This document shows, one piece after another, positions 41,701-57,900 of a DNA stretch of 64,000 bases. A program made the translations under genes and the position numbers. The stretch comes from Nemertoderma westbladi. Taxonomy: Eukaryota; Xenacoelomorpha; Nemertodermatida; Nemertodermatidae. The stretch is taken from the NCBI GenBank assembly GCA_032718475.1, contig JAUCBJ010001979.1:1-64000 (forward strand), read 5' to 3'. Each line of letters begins with the position of its first letter. The first letter of the stretch is position 1. A model generated the notes under the pieces. It saw only the letters and a list, made by a program, of their open reading frames with translations. It had not been told where the DNA came from and ran no database searches.

Positions 41701-44030
41701 GACCATGAATAAGCCAAGGACAGCTCTACTACAGACCATGAATAAGCCAAGGACAGCTCTACTACAGACTATGAATAAGCCAAGGACAGCTCTAATACAG
41801 ACCATGAATAAGCCAAGGACAGCTCTACTACAGACCATGAATAAGCCAAGGAAAGATATACTCCAGACCATGAATAAGCCTAGGACAGCTCTACTACAGA
41901 CCATGAATAACCCAAGGACAGCTCTACTACAGACAATGAATAAGCCAAGGACAGCTCTACTACAGACTATGAATAAGCCAAGGACAGCTCTACTACAGAC
42001 CATGAATAACCCAAGGACAGCTCTACTACAGACCATGAATAAGCCAAGGACAGCTCTACTACAGACCATGAATAAGCCAACGACAGCTCTACTACAGACC
42101 ATGAATAAGCCAAGGAAAGATATACTCCAGACCATTAATAAGCCAAGGACAGCTCTACTACAGACCATGAATAAGCCAAGGACAGCTCTACTACAGACCA
42201 TGAATAACCCAAGGAAAGCTGACAGCTCTACTACAGACTATGAATAAGCCAAGGACAACTCTACTATAGACCATGAATAAGCCAAGGAAAGATATACTCC
42301 AGACCATTAATAAGCCAAGGACAGCTCTACTACAGACAATGAATAAGCCAAGGACAGCTCTACTACAGACCATGAATAACCCAAGGAAAGCTGACAGCTC
42401 TACTACAGACCATGAATAAGCCAACGACAGCTCTACTACAGACCATGAATAAGCCAAGGACAGCTCTACTACAGACCATGAATAACCCAAGGAAAGCTGA
42501 CAGCTCTACTACAGACCATGAATAAGCCAACGACAGCTCTACTACAGACCATGAATAAGCCAACGACAGCTCTACTACAGACCATGAATAAGCCAAGGAC
42601 AGCTCTACTACAGACCATGAATAACCCAAGGACAGCTCTACTACTGACCATGAATAAGCCAAGGAAAGATATACTCCAGACCATTAATAAGCCAAGGACA
42701 GCTCCACTACAGACCATGAATAAGCCAAGGACAGCTCTACTACAGACCATGAATAAGCCAAGGACAGCTCTACTACAGACCATGAATAAGCCAAGGACAG
42801 CTCTACTACAGACCATGAATAAGCCAAGGACAGCTCTACTACTGACCATGAATAAGCCAAGGAAAGATATACTCCAGACCATTAATAAGCCAAGGACAGC
42901 TCTACTACAGACCATGAATAAGCCAAGGAAAGCTGACAGCTCTACTACAGACTATGAATAAGCCAAGGACAGCTCTACTACAGACCATGAATAAGCCAAG
43001 GAAAGCTGACAGCTCTACTACAGACCATGAATAAGCCAAGGACAGCCCTACTACAGACCATGAATAAGCCAAGGACAGCTCTACTACTGACCATGAATAA
43101 GCCAAGGAAAGATATACTCCAGACCATTAATAAGCCAAGGACAGCTCTACTACAGACCATGAATAAGCCAAGGAAAGCTGACAGCTCTACTACAGACCAT
43201 GAATATGCCAAGGACAGCTCTACTACAGACCATGAATAAGCCAATGAAAGATCTACTGCAGACCATGAATAAGCCAAGGACAGCCCTACTACAGACCATG
43301 AATAACCCAAGGACAGCTCTACTACAGACCATGAATAAGCCAAGGAAAGCTGACAGCTCTACTACAGACTATGAATAAGCCAACGACAGCTCTACTACAG
43401 ACCATGAATAAGCCAAGGAAAGCTGACAGCTCTACTACAGACCATGAATAAGCCAATGAAAGCTGACAGCTCTACTACAGACTATGAATAAGCCAACGAC
43501 AGCTCTACTACAGACCATGAATAAGCCAAGGACAGCTATACTACAGACCATGAATAAGCCAATGAAAGCTGACAGCTCTACTACAGACTATGAATAAGCC
43601 AACGACAGCTCTACTACAGACCATGAATAAGCCAAGGACAGCTCTACTACAGACCATGAATAAGCCAATGAAAGCTGACAGCTCTACTACAGACTATGAA
43701 TAAGCCAACGACAGCTCTACTACAGACCATGAATAAGCCAAGGACAGCTCTACTACAGACCATGAATAAGCCAAGGACAGCTCTACTACAGACCATGAAT
43801 AAGCCAAGGACAGCTCTACTACAGACCATGAATAAGCCAAGGACAGCTCTACTACAGACCATGAATAAGCCAAGGACAGCTCTACTACAGACCATGAATA
43901 AGCCAAGGACAGCCCTACTACAGACCATGAATAAGCCAAGGACAGCTCTACTACAGACCATGAATAAGCCAAGGACAGCTCTACTACAGACCATGAATAA
44001 GCCAAGGACAGCTCTACTACAGACCATGAA

Positions 44031-45340
44031 TAGCCAAGGACAGCTCTACTACAGACCATGAATAAGCCAACGACAGCTCTACTACAGACCATGAATAAGC
44101 CAAGGACAGCCCTACTACAGACCATGAATAACCCAAGGACAGCTCTACTACAGACCATGAATAAGCCAAGGAAAGCTGACAGCTCTACTACAGACCATGA
44201 ATAAGCCAAGGACAGCTCTACTACAGACCATGAATAAGCCAATGAAAGCTGACAGCTCTACTACAGACTATGAATAAGCCAACGACAGCTCTACTACAGA
44301 CCATGAATAAGCCAAGGACAGCTCTACTACAGACAATGAATAAGCCAAGGACAGCTCTACTACAGACCATGAATAAGCCAAGGACAGCTCTACTACAGAC
44401 AATGAATAAGCCAAGGACAGCTCTACTACAGACCATGACTAAGCCAACGACAGCTCTACTACAGACTATGAATAAGCCAAGGACAGCTCTACTACAGACC
44501 ATGAATAAGCCAAGGACAGCTCTACTACAGACCATGAATAAGCCAATGAAAGCTGACAGCTCTACTACAGACTATGAATAAGCCAACGACAGCTCTACTA
44601 CAGACCATGAATAAGCCAAGGACAGCTCTACTACAGACAATGAATAAGCCAAGGACAGCTCTACTACAGACCATGAATAAGCCAAGGACAGCTCTACTAC
44701 AGACAATGAATAAGCCAAGGACAGCTCTACTACAGACCATGAATAAGCCAACGACAGCTCTACTACAGACTATGAATAAGCCAACGACAGCTCTACTACA
44801 GACCATGAATAAGCCAAGGACAGCTCTACTACAGACCATGAATAAGCCAAGGACAGCTCTACTACAGACCATGAATAAGCCAAGGACAGCTCTACTACAG
44901 ACCATGAATAAGCCAATGAAAGCTGACAGCTCTTTTACAGACCATGAATAAGCCAAGGACAGCTCTACTACAGACCATGAATAAGCCAAGGACAACTCTA
45001 CTACAGACCATGAATAAGCCTAGGACAGCTCTACTACAGACTATGAATAAGCCAAGCAAAGCTCTACTACAGACCATGAATAAGCCAAGGAAAGCTCTAC
45101 TACAGACCATGAATAAGCCAAGGAAAGCTCTACTACAGACCATGAATAAGCCTAGGACAGCTCTACTACAGACTATGAATAAGCCAAGCAAAGCTCTACT
45201 ACAGACCATGAATAAGCCAAGGAAAGCTCTACTACAGACCATGAATAAGCCTAGGACAGCTCTACTACAGACTATGAATAAGCCAAGCAAAGCTCTACTA
45301 CAGACCATGAATAAGCCAAGGAAAGCTCTACTACAGACCA
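44031..45340 (+). repeat. Higher-order block A, copy 1
   Basis: Starts at a unit with a one-base deletion (GAATAGCC instead of GAATAAGCC). The same odd unit and the following order of variants recur at 47188 (offset 3157) and 49228 (offset 2040) for about 1.3 kb, including a GACTAAGCC variant and a CTCTTTTACAG variant. Confidence 0.85.
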
Positions 45341-47187
45341 TGAATAAGCCAATGAAAGATCTACTGCAGACCATGAATAAGCCAAGGACAGCTCTACTAC
45401 AGACTATGAATAAGCCAACGACAGCTCTACTACAGACCATGAATAAGCCAAGGACAGCTCTACTACAGACCATGAATAAGCAAAGGAAAGATGACAGCTC
45501 TACTACAGACTATGAATAAGCCAACGACAGCTCTACTACAGACCATGAATAAGCCAAGGACAGCTCTACTACAGACCATGAATAAGCCAAGGACAGCTCT
45601 ACTACAGACCATGAATAAGCCAATGAAAGCTGACAGCTCTACTACAGACCATGAATAAGCCAAGGACAGCCCTACTACAGACCATGAATAACCCAAGGAC
45701 AGCTCTACTACAGACCATGAATAAGCAAAGGAAAGATGACAGCTCTACTACAGACTATGAATAAGCCAACGACAGCTCTACTACAGACCATGAATAAGCC
45801 AAGGACAGCTCTACTACAGACCATGAATAAGCCAAGGACAGCTCTACTACAGACCATGAATAAGCCAATGAAAGCTGACAGCTCTACTACAGACTATGAA
45901 TAAGCCAACGACAGCTCTACTACAGACCATGAATAAGCCAATGAAAGCTCTACTACAGACCATGAATAAGCCAAGGACAGCTCTACTACAGACCATGAAT
46001 AAGCCAACGACAGCTCTACTACAGACCATGAATAAGCCAAGGACAGCTCTACTACAGACCATGAATAAGCCAAGGACAGCTCTTTTACAGACCATGAATA
46101 AGCCAAGGACAGCTCTACTACAGACCATGAATAAGCCAAGGACAGCTCTACTACAGACCATGAATAAGCCAAGGACAACTCTACTACAGACCATGAATAA
46201 GCCAAGGACAGCTCTACTACAGACCATGAATAAGCCAAGGACAGCTCTACTACAGACCATGAATAAGCCAAGGACAGCTCTACTAGAGACCATGAATAAG
46301 CCAAGGACAGCTCTACTACAGACCATGAATAAGCCAAGGACAGCTCTACTACAGACCATGAATAAGCCAAGGACAGCTCTACTACAGACTATGAATAACC
46401 CAAGGACAGCTCTACTACAGACCATGAATAAGCCAAGGACAGCTCTACTACAGACCATGAATAAGCCAAGGACAGCTCTACTACAGACCATGAATAAGCC
46501 AAGGACAGCTCTACTACAGACTATGAATAACCCAAGGACAGCTCTACTACAGACCATGAATAAGCCAAGGACAGCTCTACTACAGACCATGAATAAGCCA
46601 AGGACAGCTCTACTACAGACAATGAATAAGCCAAGGACAGCTCTACTACAGACTATGAATAAGCCAAGGACAGCTCTACTACAGACCATGAATAATCCAA
46701 GGACAGCTCTACTACAGACTATGAATAAGCCAAGGACAGCTCTACTACAGACCATGAATAACCCAAGGACAGCTCTACTACAGACCATGAATAAGCCAAG
46801 GACAGCTCTACTACAGACCATGAATAAGCCAAGGACAGCTCTACTACAGACCATGAATAAGCCAAGGACAGCTCTACTACAGACTATGAATAACCCAAGG
46901 ACAGCTCTACTACAGACCATGAATAAGCCAAGGACAGCTCTACTACAGACCATGAATAAGCCAAGGACAGCTCTACTACAGACAATGAATAAGCCAAGGA
47001 CAGCTCTACTACAGACCATGAATAAGCCAAGGACAGCTCTACTACAGACCATGAATAAGCCAAGGACAGCCCTACTACAGACCATGAATAAGCCAAGGAC
47101 AGCTCTACTACAGACCATGAATAAGCCAAGGACAGCTCTACTACAGACCATGAATAAGCCAAGGACAGCTCTACTACAGACCATGAA

Positions 47188-48520
47188 TAGCCAAGGACAG
47201 CTCTACTACAGACCATGAATAAGCCAACGACAGCTCTACTACAGACCATGAATAAGCCAAGGACAGCCCTACTACAGACCATGAATAACCCAAGGACAGC
47301 TCTACTACAGACCATGAATAAGCCAAGGAAAGCTGACAGCTCTACTACAGACCATGAATAAGCCAAGGACAGCTCTACTACAGACCATGAATAAGCCAAT
47401 GAAAGCTGACAGCTCTACTACAGACTATGAATAAGCCAACGACAGCTCTACTACAGACCATGAATAAGCCAAGGACAGCTCTACTACAGACAATGAATAA
47501 GCCAAGGACAGCTCTACTACAGACCATGAATAAGCCAAGGACAGCTCTACTACAGACAATGAATAAGCCGAGGACAGCTCTACTACAGACCATGACTAAG
47601 CCAACGACAGCTCTACTACAGACTATGAATAAGCCAAGGACAGCTCTACTACAGACCATGAATAAGCCAAGGACAGCTCTACTACAGACCATGAATAAGC
47701 CAATGAAAGCTGACAGCTCTACTACAGACTATGAATAAGCCAACGACAGCTCTACTACAGACCATGAATAAGCCAAGGACAGCTCTACTACAGACAATGA
47801 ATAAGCCAAGGACAGCTCTACTACAGACCATGAATAAGCCAAGGACAGCTCTACTACAGACAATGAATAAGCCAAGGACAGCTCTACTACAGACCATGAA
47901 TAAGCCAACGACAGCTCTACTACAGACTATGAATAAGCCAACGACAGCTCTACTACAGACCATGAATAAGCCAAGGACAGCTCTACTACAGACCATGAAT
48001 AAGCCAAGGACAGCTCTACTACAGACCATGAATAAGCCAAGGACAGCTCTACTACAGACCATGAATAAGCCAATGAAAGCTGACAGCTCTTTTACAGACC
48101 ATGAATAAGCCAAGGACAGCTCTACTACAGACCATGAATAAGCCAAGGACAACTCTACTACAGACCATGAATAAGCCTAGGACAGCTCTACTACAGACTA
48201 TGAATAAGCCAAGCAAAGCTCTACTACAGACCATGAATAAGCCAAGGAAAGCTCTACTACAGACCATGAATAAGCCAAGGAAAGCTCTACTACAGACCAT
48301 GAATAAGCCTAGGACAGCTCTACTACAGACTATGAATAAGCCAAGCAAAGCTCTACTACAGACCATGAATAAGCCAAGGAAAGCTCTACTACAGACCATG
48401 AATAAGCCTAGGACAGCTCTACTACAGACTATGAATAAGCCAAGCAAAGCTCTACTACAGACCATGAATAAGCCAAGGAAAGCTCTACTACAGACCATGA
48501 ATAAGCCAAGGAAAGCTCTA
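47188..48520 (+). repeat. Higher-order block A, copy 2
   Basis: Collinear with 44031-45340, with one extra unit near its end; see that entry. Confidence 0.85.
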
Positions 48521-49227
48521 CTACAGACCATGAATAAGCCAATGAAAGATCTACTGCAGACCATGAATAAGCCTAGGACAGCTCTACTACAGACTATGAA
48601 TAAGCCAAGCAAAGCTCTACTACAGACCATGAATAAGCCAAGGAAAGCTCTACTACAGACCATGAATAAGCCTAGGACAGCTCTACTACAGACTATGAAT
48701 AAGCCAAGCAAAGCTCTACTACAGACCATGAATAAGCCAAGGAAAGCTCTACTACAGACCATGAATAAGCCAAGGAAAGCTCTACTACAGACCATGAATA
48801 AGCCAATGAAAGATCTACTGCAGACCATGAATAAGCCAAGGACAGCCCTACTACAGACCATGAATAACCCAAGGACAACTCTACTACAGACCATGAATAA
48901 GCCTAGGACAGCTCTACTACAGACTATGAATAAGCCAAGCAAAGCTCTACTACAGACCATGAATAACCCAAGGACAGCTCTACTACAGACCATGAATAAG
49001 CCAAGGACAGCTCTACTACAGACCATGAATAAGCCAAGGACAGCTCTACTACAGACAATGAATAAGCCAAGGACAGTTCTACTACAGACCATGAATAAGC
49101 CAAGGACAGCTCTACTACAGACCATGAATAAGCCAAGGACAGCTCTACTACAGACCATGAATAAGCCAAGGACAGCTCTACTACAGACCTTGAATAAGCC
49201 AAGGACAGCTCTACTACAGACCATGAA

Positions 49228-50560
49228 TAGCCAAGGACAGCTCTACTACAGACCATGAATAAGCCAACGACAGCTCTACTACAGACCATGAATAAGCCAA
49301 GGACAGCCCTACTACAGACCATGAATAACCCAAGGACAGCTCTACTACAGACCATGAATAAGCCAAGGAAAGCTGACAGCTCTACTACAGATCATGAATA
49401 AGCCAAGGACAGCTCTACTACAGACCATGAATAAGCCAATGAAAGCTGACAGCTCTACTACAGACTATGAATAAGCCAACGACAGCTCTACTACAGACCA
49501 TGAATAAGCCAAGGACAGCTCTACTACAGACAATGAATAAGCCAAGGACAGCTCTACTACAGACCATGAATAAGCCAAGGACAGCTCTACTACAGACAAT
49601 GAATAAGCCAAGGACAGCTCTACTACAGACCATGACTAAGCCAACGACAGCTCTACTACAGACTATGAATAAGCCAAGGACAGCTCTACTACAGACCATG
49701 AATAAGCCAAGGACAGCTCTACTACAGACCATGAATAAGCCAATGAAAGCTGACAGCTCTACTACAGACTATGAATAAGCCAACGACAGCTCTACTACAG
49801 ACCATGAATAAGCCAAGGACAGCTCTACTACAGACAATGAATAAGCCAAGGACAGCTCTACTACAGACCATGAATAAGCCAAGGACAGCTCTACTACAGA
49901 CAATGAATAAGCCAAGGACAGCTCTACTACAGACCATGAATAAGCCAACGACAGCTCTACTACAGACTATGAATAAGCCAACGACAGCTCTACTACAGAC
50001 CATGAATAAGCCAAGGACAGCTCTACTACAGACCATGAATAAGCCAAGGACAGCTCTACTACAGACCATGAATAAGCCAAGGACAGCTCTACTACAGACC
50101 ATGAATAAGCCAATGAAAGCTGACAGCTCTTTTACAGACCATGAATAAGCCAAGGACAGCTCTACTACAGACCATGAATAAGCCAAGGACAACTCTACTA
50201 CAGACCATGAATAAGCCTAGGACAGCTCTACTACAGACTATGAATAAGCCAAGCAAAGCTCTACTACAGACCATGAATAAGCCAAGGAAAGCTCTACTAC
50301 AGACCATGAATAAGCCAAGGAAAGCTCTACTACAGACCATGAATAAGCCTAGGACAGCTCTACTACAGACTATGAATAAGCCAAGCAAAGCTCTACTACA
50401 GACCATGAATAAGCCAAGGAAAGCTCTACTACAGACCATGAATAAGCCTAGGACAGCTCTACTACAGACTATGAATAAGCCAAGCAAAGCTCTACTACAG
50501 ACCATGAATAAGCCAAGGAAAGCTCTACTACAGACCATGAATAAGCCAAGGAAAGCTCTA
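49228..50560 (+). repeat. Higher-order block A, copy 3
   Basis: Collinear with 47188-48520 at a constant offset of 2040. Confidence 0.85.
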
Positions 50561-53500
50561 CTACAGACCATGAATAAGCCAAGGAAAGCTCTACTACAGA
50601 CCATGAATAAGCCAATGAAAGATCTACTGCAGACCATGAATAAGCCTAGGACAGCTCTACTACAGACCATGAATAAGCCAAGGAAAGCTCTACTACAGAC
50701 CATGAATAAGCCAATGAAAGATCTACTGCAGACCATGAATAAGCCTAGGACAGCTCTACTACAGACCATGAATAACCCAAGGACAGCTCTACTACAGACC
50801 ATGAATAAGCCAAGGAAAGCTCTACTACAGACCATGAATAAGCCAATGAAAGATCTACTGCAGACCATGAATAAGCCTAGGACAGCTCTACTACAGACCA
50901 TGAATAAGCCAAGGAAAGCTCTACTACAGACCATGAATAAGCCAATGAAAGATCTACTGCAGACCATGAATAAGCCTAGGACAGCTCTACTACAGACTAT
51001 GAATAAGCCAAGCAAAGCTCTACTACAGACCATGAATAAGCCAAGGAAAGCTCTACTACAGACCATGAATAAGCCTAGGACAGCTCTACTACAGACCATG
51101 AATAAGCCAAGGAAAGCTCTACTACAGACCATGAATAAGCCAATGAAAGATCTACTGCAGACCATGAATAAGCCAAGGACAGCTCTACTACAGACCATGA
51201 ATAAGCCAATGAAAGCTGACAGCTCTTTTACAGACCATGAATAAGCCAAGGACAGCTCTACTACAGACCATGAATAAGCCAAGGACAACTCTACTACAGA
51301 CCATGAATAAGCCTAGGACAGCTCTACTACAGACTATGAATAAGCCAAGCAAAGCTCTACTACAGACCATGAATAAGCCAAGGAAAGCTCTACTACAGAC
51401 CATGAATAAGCCAAGGAAAGCTCTACTACAGACCATGAATAAGCCTAGGACAGCTCTACTACAGACTATGAATAAGCCAAGCAAAGCTCTACTACAGACC
51501 ATGAATAAGCCAAGGAAAGCTCTACTACAGACCATGAATAAGCCTAGGACAGCTCTACTACAGACTATGAATAAGCCAAGCAAAGCTCTACTGCAGACCA
51601 TGAATAAGCCAAGGAAAGCTCTACTACAGACCATGAATAAGCCAAGGACAGCTCTACTACAGACCATGAATAAGCCAAGGAAAGCTCTACTACAGACCAT
51701 GAATAAGCCAATGAAAGATCTACTGCAGACCATGAATAAGCCTAGGACAGCTCTACTACAGACCATGAATAAGCCAAGGAAAGCTCTACTACAGACCATG
51801 AATAAGCCAAGGAAAGCTCTACTACAGACCATGAATAAGCCAAGGACAGCCCTACTACAGACTATGAATAAGCCAAGGACAGCTCTACTACAGACTATGA
51901 ATAACCCATGGACAGCTCTACTACAGACCATGAATAAGCCAAGGAAAGCTGACAGCTCTACTACAGACCATGAATAAGCCAATGAAAGCTGACAGCTCTA
52001 CTACAGACCATGAATAAGCCAAGGAAAGCTCTACTACAGACCATGAATAAGCCAAGGAAAGCTCTACTACAGACCATGAATAAGCCTAGGACAGCTCTAC
52101 TACAGACTATGAATAAGCCAAGCAAAGCTCTACTACAGACCATGAATAAGCCAAGGAAAGCTCTACTACAGACCATGAATAAGCCAAGGAAAGCTCTACT
52201 ACAGACCATGAATAAGCCAAGGACAGCTCTACTACAGACCATGAATAAGCCAAGGAAAGCTCTACTACAGACCATGAATAAGCCAATGAAAGATCTACTG
52301 CAGACCATGAATAAGCCAAGGACAGCCCTACTACAGACCATGAATAACCCAAGGACAACTCTACTACAGACCATGAATAAGCCTAGGACAGCTCTACTAC
52401 AGACTATGAATAAGCCAAGCAAAGCTCTACTACAGACCATGAATAACCCAAGGACAGCTCTACTACAGACAATGAATAAGCCAATGAAAGATCTACTGCA
52501 GACCATGAATAAGCCAATGAAAGCTGACAGCTCTACTACAGACCATGAATAAGCCAAGGATAGCTCTACTACATACCATGAATAAGCCAAGGACAGCTGA
52601 CAGCTCTACTACAGACTATGAATAACCCAAGGACAGCTCTACTACAGACCATGAATAAGCCTAGGACAGCTCTACTACAGACCATGAATAAGCCAACGAC
52701 AGCTCTACTACAGACCATGAATAAGCCAAGGACAACTCTACTACAGACCATGAATAAGCCTAGGACAGCTCTACTACAGACCATGAATAAGCCAAGGAAA
52801 GATCTACTACATACCATGAATAAGCCAAGGACAGCTGACAGCTCTACTACAGACCATGAATAAGCCAAGGATAGCTCTACTACATACCATGAATAAGCCA
52901 AGGACAGCTGACAGCTCTACTACAGACTATGAATAACCCAAGGACAGCTCTACTACAGACCATGAATAAGCCTAGGACAGCTCTACTACAGACCATGAAT
53001 AAGCCAACGACAGCTCTACTACAGAACATGAATAAGCCAAGGACAACTCTACTACAGACCATGAATAAGCCTAGGACAGCTCTACTACAGACCATGAATA
53101 AGCCAAGGAAAGATCTACTACAGACCATGAATAAGCCAACGACAGCTCTACTACAGACTATGAATAAGCCAACGACAGCTCTACTACAGACCATGAATAA
53201 GCCAAGGACAACTCTACTACAGACCATGAATAAGCCTAGGACAGCTCTACTACAGACTATGAATAAGCCAAGCAAAGCTCTACTACAGACAATGAATAAG
53301 CCAACGACAGCTCTACTACAGACCATGATTAAGCCAAGGACAACTCTACTACAAACCATGAATAAGCCTAGGACAGCTCTACTACAGACTATGAATAAGC
53401 CAAGCAAAGCTCTACTACAGACCATGAATAAGCCAAGGAAAGCTCTACTACAGACCATGAATAAGCCAATGAAAGATCTACTGCAGACCATGAATAAGCC

Positions 53501-53619
53501 AAGGACAGCTCTACTACAGACTATGAATAAGCAAAGGAAAGATGACAGCTCTACTACAGACTATGAATAAGCCAACGACAGCTCTACTACAGACCATGAA
53601 TAAGCCAAGGACAGCTCTA

Positions 53620-54900
53620 CTACAGACCATGAATAAGCAAAGGAAAGATGACAGCTCTACTACAGACTATGAATAAGCCAACGACAGCTCTACTACAGAC
53701 CATGAATAAGCCAAGGACAGCTCTACTACAGACCATGAATAAGCCAAGGACAGCTCTACTACAGACCATGAATAAGCCAATGAAAGCTGACAGCTCTACT
53801 ACAGACCATGAATAAGCCAAGGACAGCCCTACTACAGACCATGAATAACCCAAGGACAGCTCTACTACAGACCATGAATAAGCAAAGGAAAGATGACAGC
53901 TCTACTACAGACTATGAATAAGCCAACGACAGCTCTACTACAGACCATGAATAAGCCAAGGACAGCTCTACTACAGACCATGAATAAGCCAAGGACAGCT
54001 CTACTACAGACCATGAATAAGCCAATGAAAGCTGACAGCTCTACTACAGACTATGAATAAGCCAACGACAGCTCTACTACAGACCATGAATAAGCCAATG
54101 AAAGCTCTACTACAGACCATGAATAAGCCAAGGACAGCTCTACTACAGACCATGAATAAGCCAGCGACAGCTCTACTACAGACCATGAATAAGCCAAGGA
54201 CAGCTCTTTTACAGACCATGAATAAGCCAAGGACAGCTCTACTACAGACCATGAATAAGCCAAGGACAGCTCTACTACAGACCATGAATAAGCCAAGGAC
54301 AACTCTACTACAGACCATGAATAAGCCAAGGACAGCTCTACTACAGACCATGAATAAGCCAAGGACAGCTCTACTATAGACCATGAATAAGCCAAGGACA
54401 GCTCTACTAGAGACCATGAATAAGCCAAGGACAGCTCTACTACAGACCATGAATAAGCCAAGGACAGCTCTACTACAGACCATGAATAAGCCAAGGACAG
54501 CTCTACTACAGACCATGAATAAGCCAAGGACAGCTCTACTACAGACTATGAATAACCCAAGGACAGCTCTACTACAGACCATGAATAAGCCAAGGACAGC
54601 TCTACTACAGACCATGAATAAGCCAAGGACAGCTCTACTACAGACCATGAATAAGCCAAGGACAGCTCTACTACAGACTATGAATAACCCAAGGACAGCT
54701 CTACTACAGACCATGAATAAGCCAAGGACAGCTCTACTACAGACCATGAATAAGCCAAGGACAGCTCTACTACAGACAATGAATAAGCCAAGGACAGCTC
54801 TACTACAGACTATGAATAAGCCAAGGACAGCTCTACTACAGACCATGAATAATCCAAGGACAGCTCTACTACAGACTATGAATAAGCCAAGGACAGCTCT
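53620..54900 (+). repeat. Higher-order block B, second copy (first at 45463-46750)
   Basis: The odd units GCAAAGGAAAGATGAC, CTAGAGACC and GAATAATCC occur in the same order at offset about 8157, with one unit lost on the way (offset 8124 at the CTAGAGACC unit). Confidence 0.8.
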
Positions 54901-57900
54901 ACTACAGACCATGAATAACCCAAGGACAGCTCTACTACAGACCATGAATAAGCCAAGGAAAACTGACAGCTCTACTACAGACTATGAATAAGCCAACGAC
55001 AGCTCTACTACAGACCATGAATAAGCCAAGGACAGCTCTACTACAGACCATGAATAAGCCAAGGACAGGTCTACTACAGACCATGATTAACCCAAGGACA
55101 GCTCTACTACAGACCATGAATAAGCCAAGGACAGCTCTACTACAGACCATGAATAACCCAAGGACAGCTCTACTACAGACCATGAATAAGCCAACGACAG
55201 CTCTACTACAGACCATGAATAAGCCAATGAAAGCTGACAGCTCTACTACAGACCATGAATAAGCCAAGGACAGCTCTACTACAGACCATGAATAAGCCAA
55301 GGACAGCTCTTTTGCAGACCATTAATAAGCCAAGGACAGCTCTACTACAGACCATGAATAAGCCAAGGACAACTCTACTACAGACCATGAATAAGCCAAG
55401 GACAACTCTACTACAGACCATGAATAAGCGAAGGACAGCTCTACTACAGACCATGAATAAGCCAAGGACAGCTCTACTACAGACCATGAATAAGCCAAGG
55501 ACAGCTCTACTAGAGACCATGAATAAGCCAAGGACAGCTCTACTACAGACCATGAATAAGCCAAGGACAGCTCTACTACAGACCATGAATAAGCCAAGGA
55601 CAGCTCTACTACAGACCATGAATAAGCCAAGGACAGATCTACTACAGACTATGAATAACCCAAGGACAGCTCTACTACAGACCATGAATAAGCCAAGGAC
55701 AGCTCTACTACAGACCATGAATAAGCCAAGGACAGCTCTACTACAGACCATGAATAAGCCAAGGACAGCTCTACTACAGACTATGAATAACCCAAGGACA
55801 GCTCTACTACAGACCATGAATAAGCCAAGGACAGCTCTACTACAGACAATGAATAAGCCAAGGACAGCTCTACTACAGACTATGAATAAGCCAAGGACAG
55901 CTCTACTACAGACTATGAATAAGCCAAGGACAGCTCTACTACAGACCATGAATAACCCAAGGACAGCTCTACTACAGACCATGAATAAGCCAAGGAAAAC
56001 TGACAGCTCTACTACAGACTATGAATAAGCCAACGACAGCTCTACTACAGACCATGAATAAGCCAAGGACAGCTCTACTACAGACCATGAATAAGCCAAG
56101 GACAGCTCTACTACAGACCATGAATAACCCAAGGACAGCTCTACTACAGACCATGAATAAGCCAAGGACAGCTCTACTACAGACCATGAATAACCCAAGG
56201 ACAGCTCTACTACAGACCATGAATAAGCCAACGACAGCTCTACTACAGACCATGAATAAGCCAAGGACAGCTCTACTACAGACCATGAATAAGCCAAGGA
56301 CAGCTCTACTACAGACCATGAATAAGCCAAGGACAGCTCTACTACAGACCATGAATAAGCCAAGGACAGCTCTACTACAGACCATGAATGACCCAAGGAC
56401 AGCTCTACTAGAGACCATGAATAAGCCAAGGACAGCTCTACTACAGACCATGAATAAGCCAAGGACAACTCTACTACAGACCATGAATAAGCCTAGGACA
56501 GCTCTACTACAGACCATGAATAAGCCTAGGACAACTCTACTACAGACCATGAATAAGCCAAGGACAGCTCTACTACAGACAATGAATAAGCCAAGGACAG
56601 CTCTACTACAGACAATGAATAAGCCAAGGACAGCTCTACTACAGTCCATGAATAAGCCAAGGACAGCTCTACTACAGACCATGAATAACCCAAGGACAGC
56701 TCTACTACAGACAATGAATAACCCAAGGACAGCTCTACTACAGACCATGAATAAGCCAAGGACAGCTCTACTACAGACCATGAATAAGCCAAGGACAGCT
56801 CTACTACAGACCATGAATAAGCCAAGGACAGCTCTACTACAGACCATGAATAAGCCAAGGACAGCTCTACTACAGACTATGAATAACCCAAGGACAGCTC
56901 TACTACAGACCATGAATAAGCCAAGGACAGCTCTACTACAGACAATGAATAAGCCAAGGACAGCTCTACTACAGACTATGAATAAGCCAAGGACAGCTCT
57001 ACTACAGACTATGAATAAGCCAAGGACAGCTCTACTACAGACCATGAATAACCCAAGGACAGCTCTACTACAGACCATGAATAAGCCAAGGAAAACTGAC
57101 AGCTCTACTACAGACTATGAATAAGCCAACGACAGCTCTACTACAGACCATGAATAAGCCAAGGACAGCTCTACTACAGACCATGAATAAGCCAAGGACA
57201 GCTCTACTACAGACCATGAATAACCCAAGGACAGCTCTACTACAGACCATGAATAAGCCAAGGACAGCTCTACTACAGACCATGAATAACCCAAGGACAG
57301 CTCTACTACAGACCATGAATAAGCCAACGACAGCTCTACTACAGACCATGAATAAGCCAAGGACAGCTCTACTACAGACCATGAATAAGCCAAGGACAGC
57401 TCTACTACAGACCATGAATAACCCAAGGACAGCTCTACTACAGACCATGAATAAGCCAAGGACAGCTCTACTACAGACCATGAATAACCCAAGGACAGCT
57501 CTACTAGAGACCATGAATAAGCCAAGGACAGCTCTACTACAGACCATGAATAAGCCAAGGACAACTCTACTACAGACCATGAATAAGCCTAGGACAGCTC
57601 TACTACAGACCATGAATAAGCCTAGGACAACTCTACTACAGACCATGAATAAGCCAAGGACAGCTCTACTACAGACAATGAATAAGCCAAGGACAGCTCT
57701 ACTACAGACAATGAATAAGCCAAGGACAGCTCTACTACAGTCCATGAATAAGCCAAGGACAGCTCTACTACAGACCATGAATAACCCAAGGACAGCTCTA
57801 CTACAGACAATGAATAACCCAAGGACAGCTCTACTACAGACCATGAATAAGCCAACGACAGCTCTACTACAGACCATGAATAAGCCAAGGACAGCTCTAC